64,000 nt of DNA. Source: JANRLT01 sp041736895. GTDB lineage: Bacteria; Planctomycetota; Planctomycetia; Pirellulales; JALHPA01. A program made the translations under genes and the position numbers. The notes under the pieces are model-generated. The model saw only the letters and a program-made list of their open reading frames with translations. It searched no databases and had not been told where the DNA came from. Below are positions 25,209-33,864 of this stretch, in pieces; within the stretch, counting starts at the first letter, position 1; the number at the start of each line of letters is the position of its first letter. Where the stretch lies: positions 1-64,000 of the forward strand of contig JBGSSS010000088.1 of the NCBI GenBank assembly GCA_041736895.1, given 5' to 3'.

Positions 25209-26621
25209 ATGGCCACTGACCTGTTAGACAACACGAACGACACCATCGGCGAAATCAATAAGTACGATTTCCATACTGATTCCGCGCCGATCTTCAAGGC
25301 CCGCAAAGGGATCGACGAAGATATCGTGCGCCAGATTTCGGCGATGAAGAATGAGCCCGAGTGGATGCTGAACTTCCGCTTACAGGCGCTCGAGATGTTC
25401 TTCGCCAAGCCGATGCCGAAATGGGGCGGCGATATTTCGCTCGACTTCCAAGACATCTACTACTACTTGAAGCCGGCCGAGCACCAGGGCAAGACCTGGG
25501 ACGATGTGCCGGACGAAATCAAAAAGACGTTTGATCGCCTCGGCATTCCCGAAGCTGAGAAGAAATACCTCAGCGGCGTGAAGGCACAATTCGAAAGCGA
25601 AGTCATTTACGGCTCGCTCAAGGAAGATCTCGCCGAGAAGGGCGTGATCTTCACCGACACCGATACGGCGGTGCGCGAGTATCCGGACCTGGTCCGCGAA
25701 TATTTTGCGACGATCATCCCGCCGGCCGACAACAAGTTTGCCGCGCTCAATAGCGCCGTCTGGTCGGGCGGGTCATTCATCTACATTCCGAAGGGCGTGA
25801 AGATCGATTTCCCGCTGCAAGCCTATTTCCGGATCAACGCCGAGAACATGGGCCAGTTCGAGCGGACGCTGATCATCGTCGACGAAGGGGCCCAGGTTCA
25901 CTACGTCGAAGGCTGCACCGCGCCGATGTACACGACCGAATCGCTCCACTCGGCTGTGGTCGAGATCGTCGTCAAGAAGAACGCCCGCTGCCGCTACACG
26001 ACGATTCAGAACTGGGCGAACAACATTTTCAACCTCGTCACCAAGCGCGCCGTCGCGTACGAAAACGCCGTGATGGAATGGATCGACGGCAACCTCGGCA
26101 GCCGGTTGACGATGAAGTACCCGGCCGTTTACATGTTGGAGCCGGGCGCTCGCGGCGAGATTCTCTCGATCGCGTTCTCCTCGCGCGGCCAGCATCAGGA
26201 CGCCGGCGCGAAGTTGGTTCATTGTGCGCCGAATACCAGCGGCCGGATCATCAGCAAGAGCATCAGCAAAAACGGCGGCCGAGCTAGCTACCGCGGCCTA
26301 GTGAAAATCGAAAAGGGCGCGGTCAAGTCCAAGAGCAACGTCGTCTGCGACGCGTTGATCCTCGATGCCAAGAGCCGCAGCGATACCTACCCCTACATCG
26401 AACTCGAAGAGCAAGATGTCTCGGTCGGACATGAAGCGAGCGTCTCACGGATCGGCGAGGAGCAGCTCTTTTACCTGATGAGCCGCGGCCTCAGCGAAGC
26501 CGAAGCGAGCACGATGATCGTCAGCGGCTTCATCGAGCCGTTGGTCAAGGAATTGCCGATGGAGTATGCGGTGGAAATGAATCGGCTGATCGAACTGCAA
26601 ATGGAAGGGTCGGTGGGGTAG
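25209..26621 (+). CDS. sufB: SufB, Fe-S cluster scaffold protein
   Basis: Scaffold subunit of SufBCD on which Fe-S clusters are built. The protein has 470 residues, normal length. Recognisable segments: FKARKGIDEDIVRQIS near the N-terminus; SGGSFIYIPKGVKIDFPLQAYFRINAE split over the beta-helix; the VHYVEGCTAP cysteine segment; and the C-terminal domain with YRGLVKIEKGAVKSKSNV, CDALILDAKSRSDTYPY and VGHEASVSRIGEEQLFYLMSRG. The ATG at 25209 (MATDLLDNTND) is the normal family start; the open frame upstream is repeat DNA. Two AT-rich genes separate it from sufD. Confidence 0.95.
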   Translation: MATDLLDNTNDTIGEINKYDFHTDSAPIFKARKGIDEDIVRQISAMKNEPEWMLNFRLQALEMFFAKPMPKWGGDISLDFQDIYYYLKPAEHQGKTWDDVPDEIKKTFDRLGIPEAEKKYLSGVKAQFESEVIYGSLKEDLAEKGVIFTDTDTAVREYPDLVREYFATIIPPADNKFAALNSAVWSGGSFIYIPKGVKIDFPLQAYFRINAENMGQFERTLIIVDEGAQVHYVEGCTAPMYTTESLHSAVVEIVVKKNARCRYTTIQNWANNIFNLVTKRAVAYENAVMEWIDGNLGSRLTMKYPAVYMLEPGARGEILSIAFSSRGQHQDAGAKLVHCAPNTSGRIISKSISKNGGRASYRGLVKIEKGAVKSKSNVVCDALILDAKSRSDTYPYIELEEQDVSVGHEASVSRIGEEQLFYLMSRGLSEAEASTMIVSGFIEPLVKELPMEYAVEMNRLIELQMEGSVG

Positions 26622-26641
26622 GTTATTCAAGGAATTGAACC

Positions 26642-26911
26642 ATGTGCAAAGTAATAATCAGAATCAATCAAATCGGCGATCCAAAGACTGAAGCAAGAAT
26701 TGCTGCAGATTTGAGGGTCGATCTTTGGGCTAAATCAAAAGTAGAAATTGATTCAGATGATCCGCAATTCAATAGCAAGTGTGATCTTAATAGCAATCAA
26801 CGCTACTTTGAATTTGAAACGGATTTTCCCGAAGAAGTAGCTCGTGTCATCGAAACTTTTGGATATTCAAACAAAGTTCAGTTAATCCTGCCTGCATCAA
26901 CCGCAGCTTAG
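26642..26911 (+). CDS. Hypothetical protein in the suf locus, first gene of an AT-rich cassette
   Basis: An 89-residue protein without recognised family. It is acidic and mixed alpha/beta in appearance, with no signal peptide or membrane helix. Codon and base use are clearly AT-richer than sufB and sufD on both sides. It starts 20 bases after the sufB stop, and the next gene begins 8 bases after its stop, so it could form a small operon with the nucleotidyltransferase-like gene. A partner role, such as an antitoxin or regulator for that gene, would be an inference from spacing only. Confidence 0.6.
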   Translation: MCKVIIRINQIGDPKTEARIAADLRVDLWAKSKVEIDSDDPQFNSKCDLNSNQRYFEFETDFPEEVARVIETFGYSNKVQLILPASTAA

Positions 26912-26919
26912 TATCAATA

Positions 26920-27540
26920 ATGTTTGATAATGAAGGACACGCTGAGCTAGCCCCCGAGCTATTTCGTCAAATAGTACGAGAGCGAAGTTTTGAATACTTG
27001 ATCAATGGTATTCTTACACGGGCAACTCCGAGGCTATTCGATACATTAGCATGGCATGTTGAGTTTGCGGGCAAAGTTGCCGATGCCGTTTCCGTGCATC
27101 CACGCAACATTGTAATTCGAGGCAGCACCCTCCTCGGATATAGCTTGCGCCCTGATCGATTCGGTCGCCCGATCCACGAAGAATCGGATATTGATTTAGC
27201 GATTATCGACCCTGATTATTATCATGTCATTGATCGTCAAATTCGATATTTAGAATCCCAAGGGAAACTTCATCGTAAACTTCGGGACAATGAAGCTAAG
27301 CGAAATCGCCGTAAGGAGTTTCGTAAATTTTATTGCTATCGGTATTTTGATTTGCCGGGCATTCCCATGATTCAAGAGCAGGATCGTCAGCTTGGGAAAA
27401 TTGCCGATGCTTTGCCAACAAAAAGAATCATCAGTACTTTTGTGTTCCGTGATTGGCTAAGTTTATTCAGCAAATGGAAGCGAGAATTGGTTGAGATTGA
27501 ATACCCCCCATATCAAGAGCCGCCAATTCGACTAGCCTAG
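26920..27540 (+). CDS. Predicted nucleotidyltransferase-fold protein in an AT-rich cassette
   Basis: A 206-residue protein. The central segment IRGSTLLGYSLRPDRFGRP then EESDIDLAIIDPDYY has the nucleotidyltransferase hallmark: Gly68-Ser69 followed by an acidic pair, Asp90 and Asp92, about 20 residues later. The C-terminal half is rich in basic and aromatic residues (KRNRRKEFRKFYCYRYF). It could modify a nucleotide, protein or RNA; some members of this fold act in toxin-antitoxin or defence systems, but no close family was recognised. AT-rich, inserted with the preceding small gene between sufB and sufD. Confidence 0.65.
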   Translation: MFDNEGHAELAPELFRQIVRERSFEYLINGILTRATPRLFDTLAWHVEFAGKVADAVSVHPRNIVIRGSTLLGYSLRPDRFGRPIHEESDIDLAIIDPDYYHVIDRQIRYLESQGKLHRKLRDNEAKRNRRKEFRKFYCYRYFDLPGIPMIQEQDRQLGKIADALPTKRIISTFVFRDWLSLFSKWKRELVEIEYPPYQEPPIRLA

Positions 27541-27562
27541 AACTTTTTCAAACTTTCTTGAG

Positions 27563-28867
27563 ATGCTTTCCACGATTAATCAATTTTCCACTGCCGCCTT
27601 CGAAGATTTCCTCGCCGCGCGTAAAAACGAATCGGCGTGGCTCACCGCGCAGCGCCGCGCGGCCTGGCAGCAGTTCCTTGAACTGCCGATGCCGAACCGC
27701 ACCGAAGAAGAATGGATGCGGACCGATATCCGGCTGTTCAAGTGGGACAACTACACGCTGCCGCAACTGGCAACTGCACCCGAAGCGGCGGAACTTCCCG
27801 AACTGCTCGCGCACGGCGTCGATCTTGCTGGTCATATCGTCACCGTCGATAGCCGCGTGACGCGGACGGATCTCGATCCGGCACTGGCCAAGCAGGGCGT
27901 GATCTTTGGTTCGCTCGACGAGTTGGCCGTGAAGCACTCGGACTTGGTCCAGAAACACCTCTTTCAGACGATCAGTACGGACGTCGATCGCTTCGCGGCG
28001 CTGCATGCCGCGGCGTGGAGCGGCGGAGCGTTGCTCTACGTTCCCCGTGGCGTCAAGCTCGATCGCCCGCTGCATCACTTCAGCCAACTCGCCGCCGGCG
28101 GCATCGACACGGGGCACTTGCTTGTGATCCTCGAAGACGGCTCCGAGGCAACGCTCCTCAGCGAAACCGCCAGTGCCAACGAGTCGAATGCCCTGCATTG
28201 CGGCGGGATCGAACTCGTCGTCAACGCGGGCGCCAAGTTGCGGTACGTGAACCTGCAGAACTGGGGCCACTCGGTTTGGCACTTTGCTCATCAAAAAGCA
28301 GTCGTCGGCCGCGGCGCGCAGCTCCAATGGACGATCGGCGCGCTCGGCGCGAAGCTCGCCAAGGTCAACCAGCACGTCGCCCTCGCTGGCCGTGATGCCC
28401 ACGCGCAGGTCAACGGCGTCATGTTCACCGAAGGGAAGCAGCACCTGACCTACAACACACTACAGCACCACGAAGCCGAAAACTGCAAGAGCGACTTGCT
28501 CTACAAAGGCGCGTTGCAGGACAAGTCGCGCCTCGTCTGGCGCGGCATGATCAAGGTCGACCCCGCCGCACAAAAAACCGACGGCTACCAGCGCAACGAC
28601 AATCTGATGCTTTCGGCCGACAGCCGCGCGGACTCGATTCCGGGCCTCGAGATCGAAGCCGACGACGTCCGCTGCACCCATGGCGCGACCGCCGGACGCG
28701 TGGACGATGAACAAGTCTTCTACTGCCAATCGCGCGGGCTCACCCGCAAAGAAGCGATCCGCACAATCGTCACGGGCTTCTTTCAACAGGTCTTCGACCG
28801 GATCACGATCGACAGCGTCCGCGAAGCCCTCGGCGAAGCGATCCGCCGCCGCGTGCGGGATTTTTAA
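27563..28867 (+). CDS. sufD: SufD, Fe-S cluster assembly protein
   Basis: Partner of SufB in the SufBCD complex. The protein has 434 residues. N-terminal helical part (AWLTAQRRAAWQQFLELPMPNRTEEEWMRT split across about 25-52) typical of SufD; beta-helix core with AAAWSGGALLYVPRGVKLDRP; C-terminal part with LLYKGALQDKSRLVWRGMI, ADSRADSIPGLEIEADDVRCTHGA and YCQSRGLTRKEAI. The His in CTHGA corresponds to the conserved SufD His. It begins 22 bases after the AT-rich cassette. It is followed by repeats and a Rieske gene. Confidence 0.93.
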   Translation: MLSTINQFSTAAFEDFLAARKNESAWLTAQRRAAWQQFLELPMPNRTEEEWMRTDIRLFKWDNYTLPQLATAPEAAELPELLAHGVDLAGHIVTVDSRVTRTDLDPALAKQGVIFGSLDELAVKHSDLVQKHLFQTISTDVDRFAALHAAAWSGGALLYVPRGVKLDRPLHHFSQLAAGGIDTGHLLVILEDGSEATLLSETASANESNALHCGGIELVVNAGAKLRYVNLQNWGHSVWHFAHQKAVVGRGAQLQWTIGALGAKLAKVNQHVALAGRDAHAQVNGVMFTEGKQHLTYNTLQHHEAENCKSDLLYKGALQDKSRLVWRGMIKVDPAAQKTDGYQRNDNLMLSADSRADSIPGLEIEADDVRCTHGATAGRVDDEQVFYCQSRGLTRKEAIRTIVTGFFQQVFDRITIDSVREALGEAIRRRVRDF

Positions 28868-28880
28868 GATTCAAATACAA

Positions 28881-28910
28881 GCCACAGATTGACACAGATG
28901 GGACACAGAT
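28881..28910. repeat. CCACAGATTGACACAGATGG-type repeat
   Basis: GCCACAGATTGACACAGATG followed by GGACACAGAT. This is a well-known kind of short repeat found between genes in many bacteria. It is the counterpart of the strings at 29450-29500. Confidence 0.75.
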
Positions 28911-28949
28911 AATTCAGAATGCGGATTTAGACTTTCACTTGTTCCCGCA

Positions 28950-28984
28950 TTTCTTTGCTGCCTTTGCTTCCTTCTGTTCAAAAT
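28950..28984. repeat. GAACAGAAGGCAGCAAAG repeat, inverted copy
   Basis: TTTCTTTGCTGCCTTTGCTT followed by CCTTCTGTTCAAAA, reverse of the repeat at 24994. It lies just before the Rieske gene. Confidence 0.85.
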
Positions 28985-29025
28985 GAATTTCTGATTTGAT
29001 TTACGGCCTTCTGTCCAAAGCATCA

Positions 29026-29340
29026 ATGTCTGATTTCGTTAGAGTTGCCGCTGTTTCTGAAATCCCTGACCCGGGCAAGATTGCCTTGCCCGTTGGCGAT
29101 TCGATGATTGCGTTGTTTCATGTCGCGGGCCAGTTCTACGCGCTCGACGATGTCTGCACGCATGACGATGGACCGCTGGCCGAGGGGACGCTTTGCGGGA
29201 TGGAGATTGCTTGTCCGCGGCACGGGGCGAAGTTCGACATCCGTACCGGCGCGGCGCTGACGATGCCAGCCCGCAAACCGACGCGTTCGCATCCGGTCGA
29301 AGTCCGCGGGGATGAAGTTTACGTCAAAGTCGAAGAATGA
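29026..29340 (+). CDS. Rieske [2Fe-2S] ferredoxin in the suf locus
   Basis: A 104-residue soluble Rieske-type electron carrier. Cluster ligands are in CTHDDGPLAEG and CPRHGAKFDIRTG (two Cys and two His). No membrane anchor or signal. The ATG at 29026 (MSDFVRVAAV) is chosen by family similarity; the frame is open to 28996. Such ferredoxins commonly sit beside sufBCD and may serve as electron donor or cluster recipient; the partner is not visible. The gene is enclosed by GAACAGAAGG-type repeats. Confidence 0.9.
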   Translation: MSDFVRVAAVSEIPDPGKIALPVGDSMIALFHVAGQFYALDDVCTHDDGPLAEGTLCGMEIACPRHGAKFDIRTGAALTMPARKPTRSHPVEVRGDEVYVKVEE

Positions 29341-29345
29341 TTTTA

Positions 29346-29500
29346 TGAACAGAAGGTCGCAAAGGACGCAAAGAGATATAATGCATGTGTATTTGTAGTC
29401 GCAGAATTCGTGAGTCAGGGATCGTGTAGCTAGTCCGTTCAGTCAAGTCTCCTCTGCGTTTATCTGCGGCATTTTTTGATCCGCGTCCATCTGCGGTTAA
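29346..29500. repeat. GAACAGAAGG repeat plus CTCTGCG/ATCTGCGG string
   Basis: GAACAGAAGGTCGCAAAGGA followed by CGCAAAGAG (29346-29375), and further on TCCTCTGCGTTTATCTGCGG and ATCCGCGTCCATCTGCGGTT (29450-29500). Both types occur widely as intergenic repeat strings. No gene seen in this 180-base spacer. Confidence 0.75.
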
Positions 29501-29520
29501 ATTTTTTCTGAATTACAACA

Positions 29521-29985
29521 ATGCCTCTCCAAGAAGAACAAATCCGCGAAACGCTCAAGCAAGTCATCGACCCCGAGTTGTTCGTCAACATCATCGACCT
29601 CGGCCTGATCTACAACGTCACAACGGCACCGTCGCCCGAGATCGAAATGCCGCCGACCGATGGCGACACGATCCCGCAGATCGGCGACCCCGCCGCGCCG
29701 ACCGCGTCGACCGAAGCGGCCGACCCGAGTGTTACGGCGACCGCGCCTGATATGGCCGTGGCCGCAGACCTGGCCGATGCGGATCAAGGCCGCGAGGACA
29801 TCTTCATCGACATGACGATGACCAGCCCCGCGTGCCCCGCAGGCCCGCAATTGATCGCCAACACCAAGCAAGTCCTGAATCGACTCCCTGGCGTCGGCCG
29901 CGTCGAAGTCCGGATCGTGATGACGCCGCCCTGGACGCCCGACATGATGACCGAAGACGCGAAGGACCAGTTGGGGATTTTTTAG
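29521..29985 (+). CDS. SufT-like MIP18/DUF59 family protein
   Basis: Predicted Fe-S maturation factor, 154 residues. The MIP18 (DUF59) domain is split. The first part is ETLKQVIDPELFVNIIDLGLIYNV (about 10-33), the second is MTMTSPACPAGPQLIANTKQVL (about 100-120) with the conserved Cys. Between them, about residues 35-95, lies an Ala/Asp/Pro/Thr-rich insertion not present in typical members. The last part is VEVRIVMTPPWTPDMMTEDA. It stands last in the suf locus, which agrees with a SufT role in Fe-S protein maturation. Confidence 0.85.
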   Translation: MPLQEEQIRETLKQVIDPELFVNIIDLGLIYNVTTAPSPEIEMPPTDGDTIPQIGDPAAPTASTEAADPSVTATAPDMAVAADLADADQGREDIFIDMTMTSPACPAGPQLIANTKQVLNRLPGVGRVEVRIVMTPPWTPDMMTEDAKDQLGIF

Positions 29986-30081
29986 GAGCACTCTATCCCG
30001 GCTCTTCTGTGGAGGTGATAATTCGCGTAGCCAGGGCTATTGATCCTGTGCGAATACATTCACTCTTAGGAGTTGGATCCG

Positions 30082-33000
30082 ATGCTGCGACTAAACCGCT
30101 TGTTATGTCGGGTTCTTCATTCGGGGCTCATGCTCGTTTCGGGAGCGGCAGCACTGTTCGCTCAACCACCGAGCGACACCTCCAAAACCGTCATCCCCGC
30201 CAAGTTCCACGTCAACGCCGCGAACACCGGCCAGCAGGACGGCAGCGCTGCGCAGCCCTTCAAGACCGTGCAGCAAGCCATCGACGCCGCCGCGAACAAC
30301 GATGTGATCGCGGTGGCGGGCGGGAACTATCCGCAGAATATCAAGGTCTCGGAAAAAGCCGTCCGACTCTATGGCGGGTACGCCAGCGGTTTCAAGACGC
30401 GCGACCCCGCGGCCAACCCGTCGCACCTTAGGGGCGACGGCAAGGACTCGGTCGTGATTCTCTACGAATCCGGCGCGACCGTCGTCGACGGGTTCCTGAT
30501 CTCGGGCGGCGGGCCGAGTTCGGTCGCGGCACCTCAGCGGGTCGGCGGAGGGTTCTACGTCTACGCGGGCTCGCCGACGATCTCGCATAACGTGATCGAG
30601 AAAAACCAATCGTGCCCATCCAACAAGCCAGACGAGGAAGCGCGCGGCGGCGGCATTTACGCCAACGGCGACGGCAGCAGTCTGACGATCCTGAACAACA
30701 CGATCCGCAACAACGTCTCGGGCCGGGGTGCCGGCGTGTTTTCGGATGGACCGAAACTGGTTCTGCGCGGCAATTTCATCCTGAACAACATCGGCGTCGC
30801 CGACCACGGGGGCGGGGTCTATCTGAACTCGCCCAGCGCCGAGATCTCGCACAATCGTGTCGAAGGGAACGAGATCGCGCGGCTGCTGGGCTACGGTTGG
30901 GGCGGCGGTATGATCGTCGTCAACAAAGGTTCGAAGTACAAACTCACCAGCAACATCTTCGCGGGCAACTACGCCCCGTCGCTCGGCGCGGGCTTCTTCG
31001 CCGACGAGGGGGCCGAGGCGTCGATGGACCACGATCTGGTCTACGGCAACAAGACCAAGCCGGACGGCGAGGGGGCGGCCGTCTTCGTTGACGGAAACGA
31101 GAGCGGCGTTGGCTCGACGCTAACGCTCAACCACGTGACCATCGCCGACAACATCTCGGCGCCGATGGTCAAAGGGGGCGCTGTCCAGTCGCAGACAAAT
31201 TCCAAGCTCATCGTCAAGAACTGCATCCTCTGGAACAACGGCGGCGGCGACGATGTCGCCGCGGACGCCAAGAGCAAGGCAACCGTCACTTACACGCTTT
31301 CCCAAAGCACGATCAAAGGCCCCGGCAATCTGTCGAAGGATCCGCTCTTCGTCAATCCGGCCAAACAGGACTATCGCCTCAGCGCGAACAGTCCCGCGGT
31401 CAACGCCGCCGAAGGGGGCCGTGCCAATCTCGGCGCATATGGCGGAACGGCGCAGACAAGCAAGAGCGTCGCCGAAACGCCGGCCGTCAAACCTAGCGAA
31501 GAGACTCCTGTCAAAGAGGCCCCCCAGGCCGAGAAAACCGCGAAGGCTTATCTGTTGCGCGGCACGGTGGGCGACCTTCCTTCTCTCGTCGGCGACGACA
31601 ACACGAAAATGGCCGCGGTTGACGGCGCGGTGCAGGTCGAACTAATCGACAGCTTCGGACAAAGCCAAGCGAAGATCGCCGACTGGACGCCCTTCGATGC
31701 GGTGCGCTTCGACATTGAGAGCAAAAGCGAGAAAGAACTCCCGCTCGAGTTGAACCTCCTCCACGCCGGCTCGACAAACTTCGCGACGCGGGTGGTAGCG
31801 CCGTTTGTCTTAAAGCCAGGCAAGAACGAAATCCGCCTCGCCATCGCCGACCTCAAGAACACCAACGGCTCGGCCCCGAAGCTCTCGGGTGTGAAACGCT
31901 GGTACGTCGCGGGCACGACGCCAGCCACGCTCCTCGTCGGCGATATCTTCCTTGAAGGCAAAGGCGCAAATGAAGCCCCAACCAAAGAAGCTCAATCAAA
32001 CGAAGTCGTCAAAGAAACGCGGCCAGAGAAGAAAACATCCAAGACCTATCTGCTGCGCGGCACGGCGGGCGAACTTCCTTCGCTCGTCGGCGACGACAAC
32101 ACCAAAATGGCCGCGGTCAACGGCGCGGTGCAAGTCGAACTTATCGACAGCGTCGGCCAAAGCCAATCCAAGGTCGCCGACTGGACCACGGCCGAGGCGC
32201 TGCGCTTGGACATCGAGAGCAAACTCGCCAAGGATCTGCCCGTCGAGTTCAATCTCTTCCACGCCGGCACGACGGACTTCGCGACGCGCGTCGTGACGCC
32301 GTTTGTCTTGAAGCCGGGCAAGAACGAAATCCGTCTCGCGCTCAGCGACTTGAAAAACAGCAACGGCTCGACCCCGAAGCTCTCCGGGGTGAAACGCTGG
32401 TTCATCGCGAGCGAGACGCCGGGGACGCTCCTCGTCGGCGACATCTATCTCGAGACATCAGTTGAAGCGGCACCCGAGACTCCACCCAAGAATCCCAATG
32501 CTGCGACGAGCGCGGCCATCGCGCCGACTGTTCGCAATACCGAACAACTCCGCGCGGCTCTCGATCAGGCCCAGCCTGGGACGACGATCGCGCTGGCTCC
32601 CGGCCGCTATACCCCTGACATTTACGTCGAGAATATCCGGGGGACGAAGGACAAGCCGATCGTTATCGCCGCCGCCGACGAGCGCAATCCGCCGGTCTTC
32701 GTTGGCGGCAGCGTCGCGTTCCACTTCGTCGCCTGCAACTACGTCACGGTTCGCGGCATCAAAGTCTCGCGCTGCACGGGGAACGGCATCAATGCCGACG
32801 ACGCCGGCAATCTCAAGGAACCGTCGCTGGGCATGATCTTCGAGAACATTGTTATCGAGGACATCGGTCCCAAGGGGACCTTTAATGGGCTGAAGCTCTC
32901 GGGGCTCGACAAGTTTGCGGTGCGCGGTTGTACGTTCTCGGGCTGGGGCGGCTCGGCCATCGACATGGTCGGCTGCCACGACGGCGTGGTGCAGAACTGC

Positions 33001-33612
33001 ATGTTCCTCGGCAAAGCTGGCTTCTCGCAAGATACCGGCGTGCAGATCAAGGGCGGCTCCGAGCGGATCATCGTCAAGCGGAACTTCTTCAAGCAAGCAG
33101 GCAGCCGCGCGGTCAATCTCGGCGGCAGCACGGACCTGGAGTTCTTCCGACCCCAGGTGCGGAACTACGAAGCCAAGGATTGCGAAGTCGCCGGCAACCA
33201 CATCATCGGCAGCCGCTCGCCGATCGCCTTCGCTTCGTCGATCCAATGCACCGTCCGCCACAACACGATCATCAACCCGGAGAATTGGGTGCTGCGCATC
33301 CTGCAAGAACAGCCGACCGACAAGTTTCTCCCCTGCCAGAGGAGCGTCTTCAAGGACAATCTGATCGTCTTCGATCGCCGCGTGAAGGAATTCGCCAACG
33401 TCGGCGAGGACACGAAACCCGAGACATTCTCGTTCAGCGGCAACGCTTGGTTCTGCACCGACGGCGACCGGCGGCCGACACTGCCCGCCCGCGAGACCGG
33501 CGGCATCTATCAGGTCGATCCGCAGTTACAGAACGCCGAGGAACCAACGGTGAAGTTCGGCTCGCAGGATCCGCGGCTCTTGCAGGTCGGGGCGCATGCG
33601 TTTAAAGATTAG
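30082..33612 (+). CDS. Large secreted beta-helix protein with duplicated internal domain
   Basis: About 1176 residues, exported (signal region LCRVLHSGLMLVSGAAALFA). Residues about 40-450 form a right-handed parallel beta-helix: DGSAAQPFKTVQQAIDAAAN is the DUF1565-type start, followed by regular NNTIRNN, NFILNN and HNRVEGN turns. Two near-identical domains of about 140 residues follow (about 488-630 and 654-793); each begins with YLLRGT and ends in GVKRWxxAxxTP-TLLVGDIxLE. A second beta-helix (about 815-1176) contains TVRGIKVSRCTGNGI. AGGAG at 30068-30072 supports the ATG at 30082. It resembles planctomycete polysaccharide-lyase or adhesin-like proteins; no catalytic residues were identified. 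A sulfatase gene follows. Confidence 0.78.
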   Translation: MLRLNRLLCRVLHSGLMLVSGAAALFAQPPSDTSKTVIPAKFHVNAANTGQQDGSAAQPFKTVQQAIDAAANNDVIAVAGGNYPQNIKVSEKAVRLYGGYASGFKTRDPAANPSHLRGDGKDSVVILYESGATVVDGFLISGGGPSSVAAPQRVGGGFYVYAGSPTISHNVIEKNQSCPSNKPDEEARGGGIYANGDGSSLTILNNTIRNNVSGRGAGVFSDGPKLVLRGNFILNNIGVADHGGGVYLNSPSAEISHNRVEGNEIARLLGYGWGGGMIVVNKGSKYKLTSNIFAGNYAPSLGAGFFADEGAEASMDHDLVYGNKTKPDGEGAAVFVDGNESGVGSTLTLNHVTIADNISAPMVKGGAVQSQTNSKLIVKNCILWNNGGGDDVAADAKSKATVTYTLSQSTIKGPGNLSKDPLFVNPAKQDYRLSANSPAVNAAEGGRANLGAYGGTAQTSKSVAETPAVKPSEETPVKEAPQAEKTAKAYLLRGTVGDLPSLVGDDNTKMAAVDGAVQVELIDSFGQSQAKIADWTPFDAVRFDIESKSEKELPLELNLLHAGSTNFATRVVAPFVLKPGKNEIRLAIADLKNTNGSAPKLSGVKRWYVAGTTPATLLVGDIFLEGKGANEAPTKEAQSNEVVKETRPEKKTSKTYLLRGTAGELPSLVGDDNTKMAAVNGAVQVELIDSVGQSQSKVADWTTAEALRLDIESKLAKDLPVEFNLFHAGTTDFATRVVTPFVLKPGKNEIRLALSDLKNSNGSTPKLSGVKRWFIASETPGTLLVGDIYLETSVEAAPETPPKNPNAATSAAIAPTVRNTEQLRAALDQAQPGTTIALAPGRYTPDIYVENIRGTKDKPIVIAAADERNPPVFVGGSVAFHFVACNYVTVRGIKVSRCTGNGINADDAGNLKEPSLGMIFENIVIEDIGPKGTFNGLKLSGLDKFAVRGCTFSGWGGSAIDMVGCHDGVVQNCMFLGKAGFSQDTGVQIKGGSERIIVKRNFFKQAGSRAVNLGGSTDLEFFRPQVRNYEAKDCEVAGNHIIGSRSPIAFASSIQCTVRHNTIINPENWVLRILQEQPTDKFLPCQRSVFKDNLIVFDRRVKEFANVGEDTKPETFSFSGNAWFCTDGDRRPTLPARETGGIYQVDPQLQNAEEPTVKFGSQDPRLLQVGAHAFKD

Positions 33613-33632
33613 GACGCCGACCGCGACAATAT

Positions 33633-33700
33633 TAGCCCGCAGCGTAAGCAAGGGAGTGGAATACTCACCTGACTCCCTCGCTGACGCGTCGGGCTGCTAA
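33633..33700. repeat. CCCGACGCG inverted repeat, locus 3
   Basis: TAGCCCGCAGCGTAAGCAAG... (33633-33656) and CTCCCTCGCTGACGCGTCGG... (33673-33700), between the beta-helix gene and the sulfatase. Confidence 0.9.
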
Positions 33701-33864
33701 AGACGGAACTGCTCTCGAGCGCGGCCAACATTTGCATCGCCCGTCTAACGGTGATATTTTCTAGATGCGGCACCTCTGTCATCCAACGACTTACGCGTGC
33801 TGGAATTCATTGACTGGACCGTGTTCCTACTTTCTGCACGATTAAACCACAGGACCCAACCCTC

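Noticed and set aside
24994..29375. GAACAGAAGG copies as a CRISPR array
   Set aside because: Copies are few, in both orientations, unevenly spaced and separated by genes.
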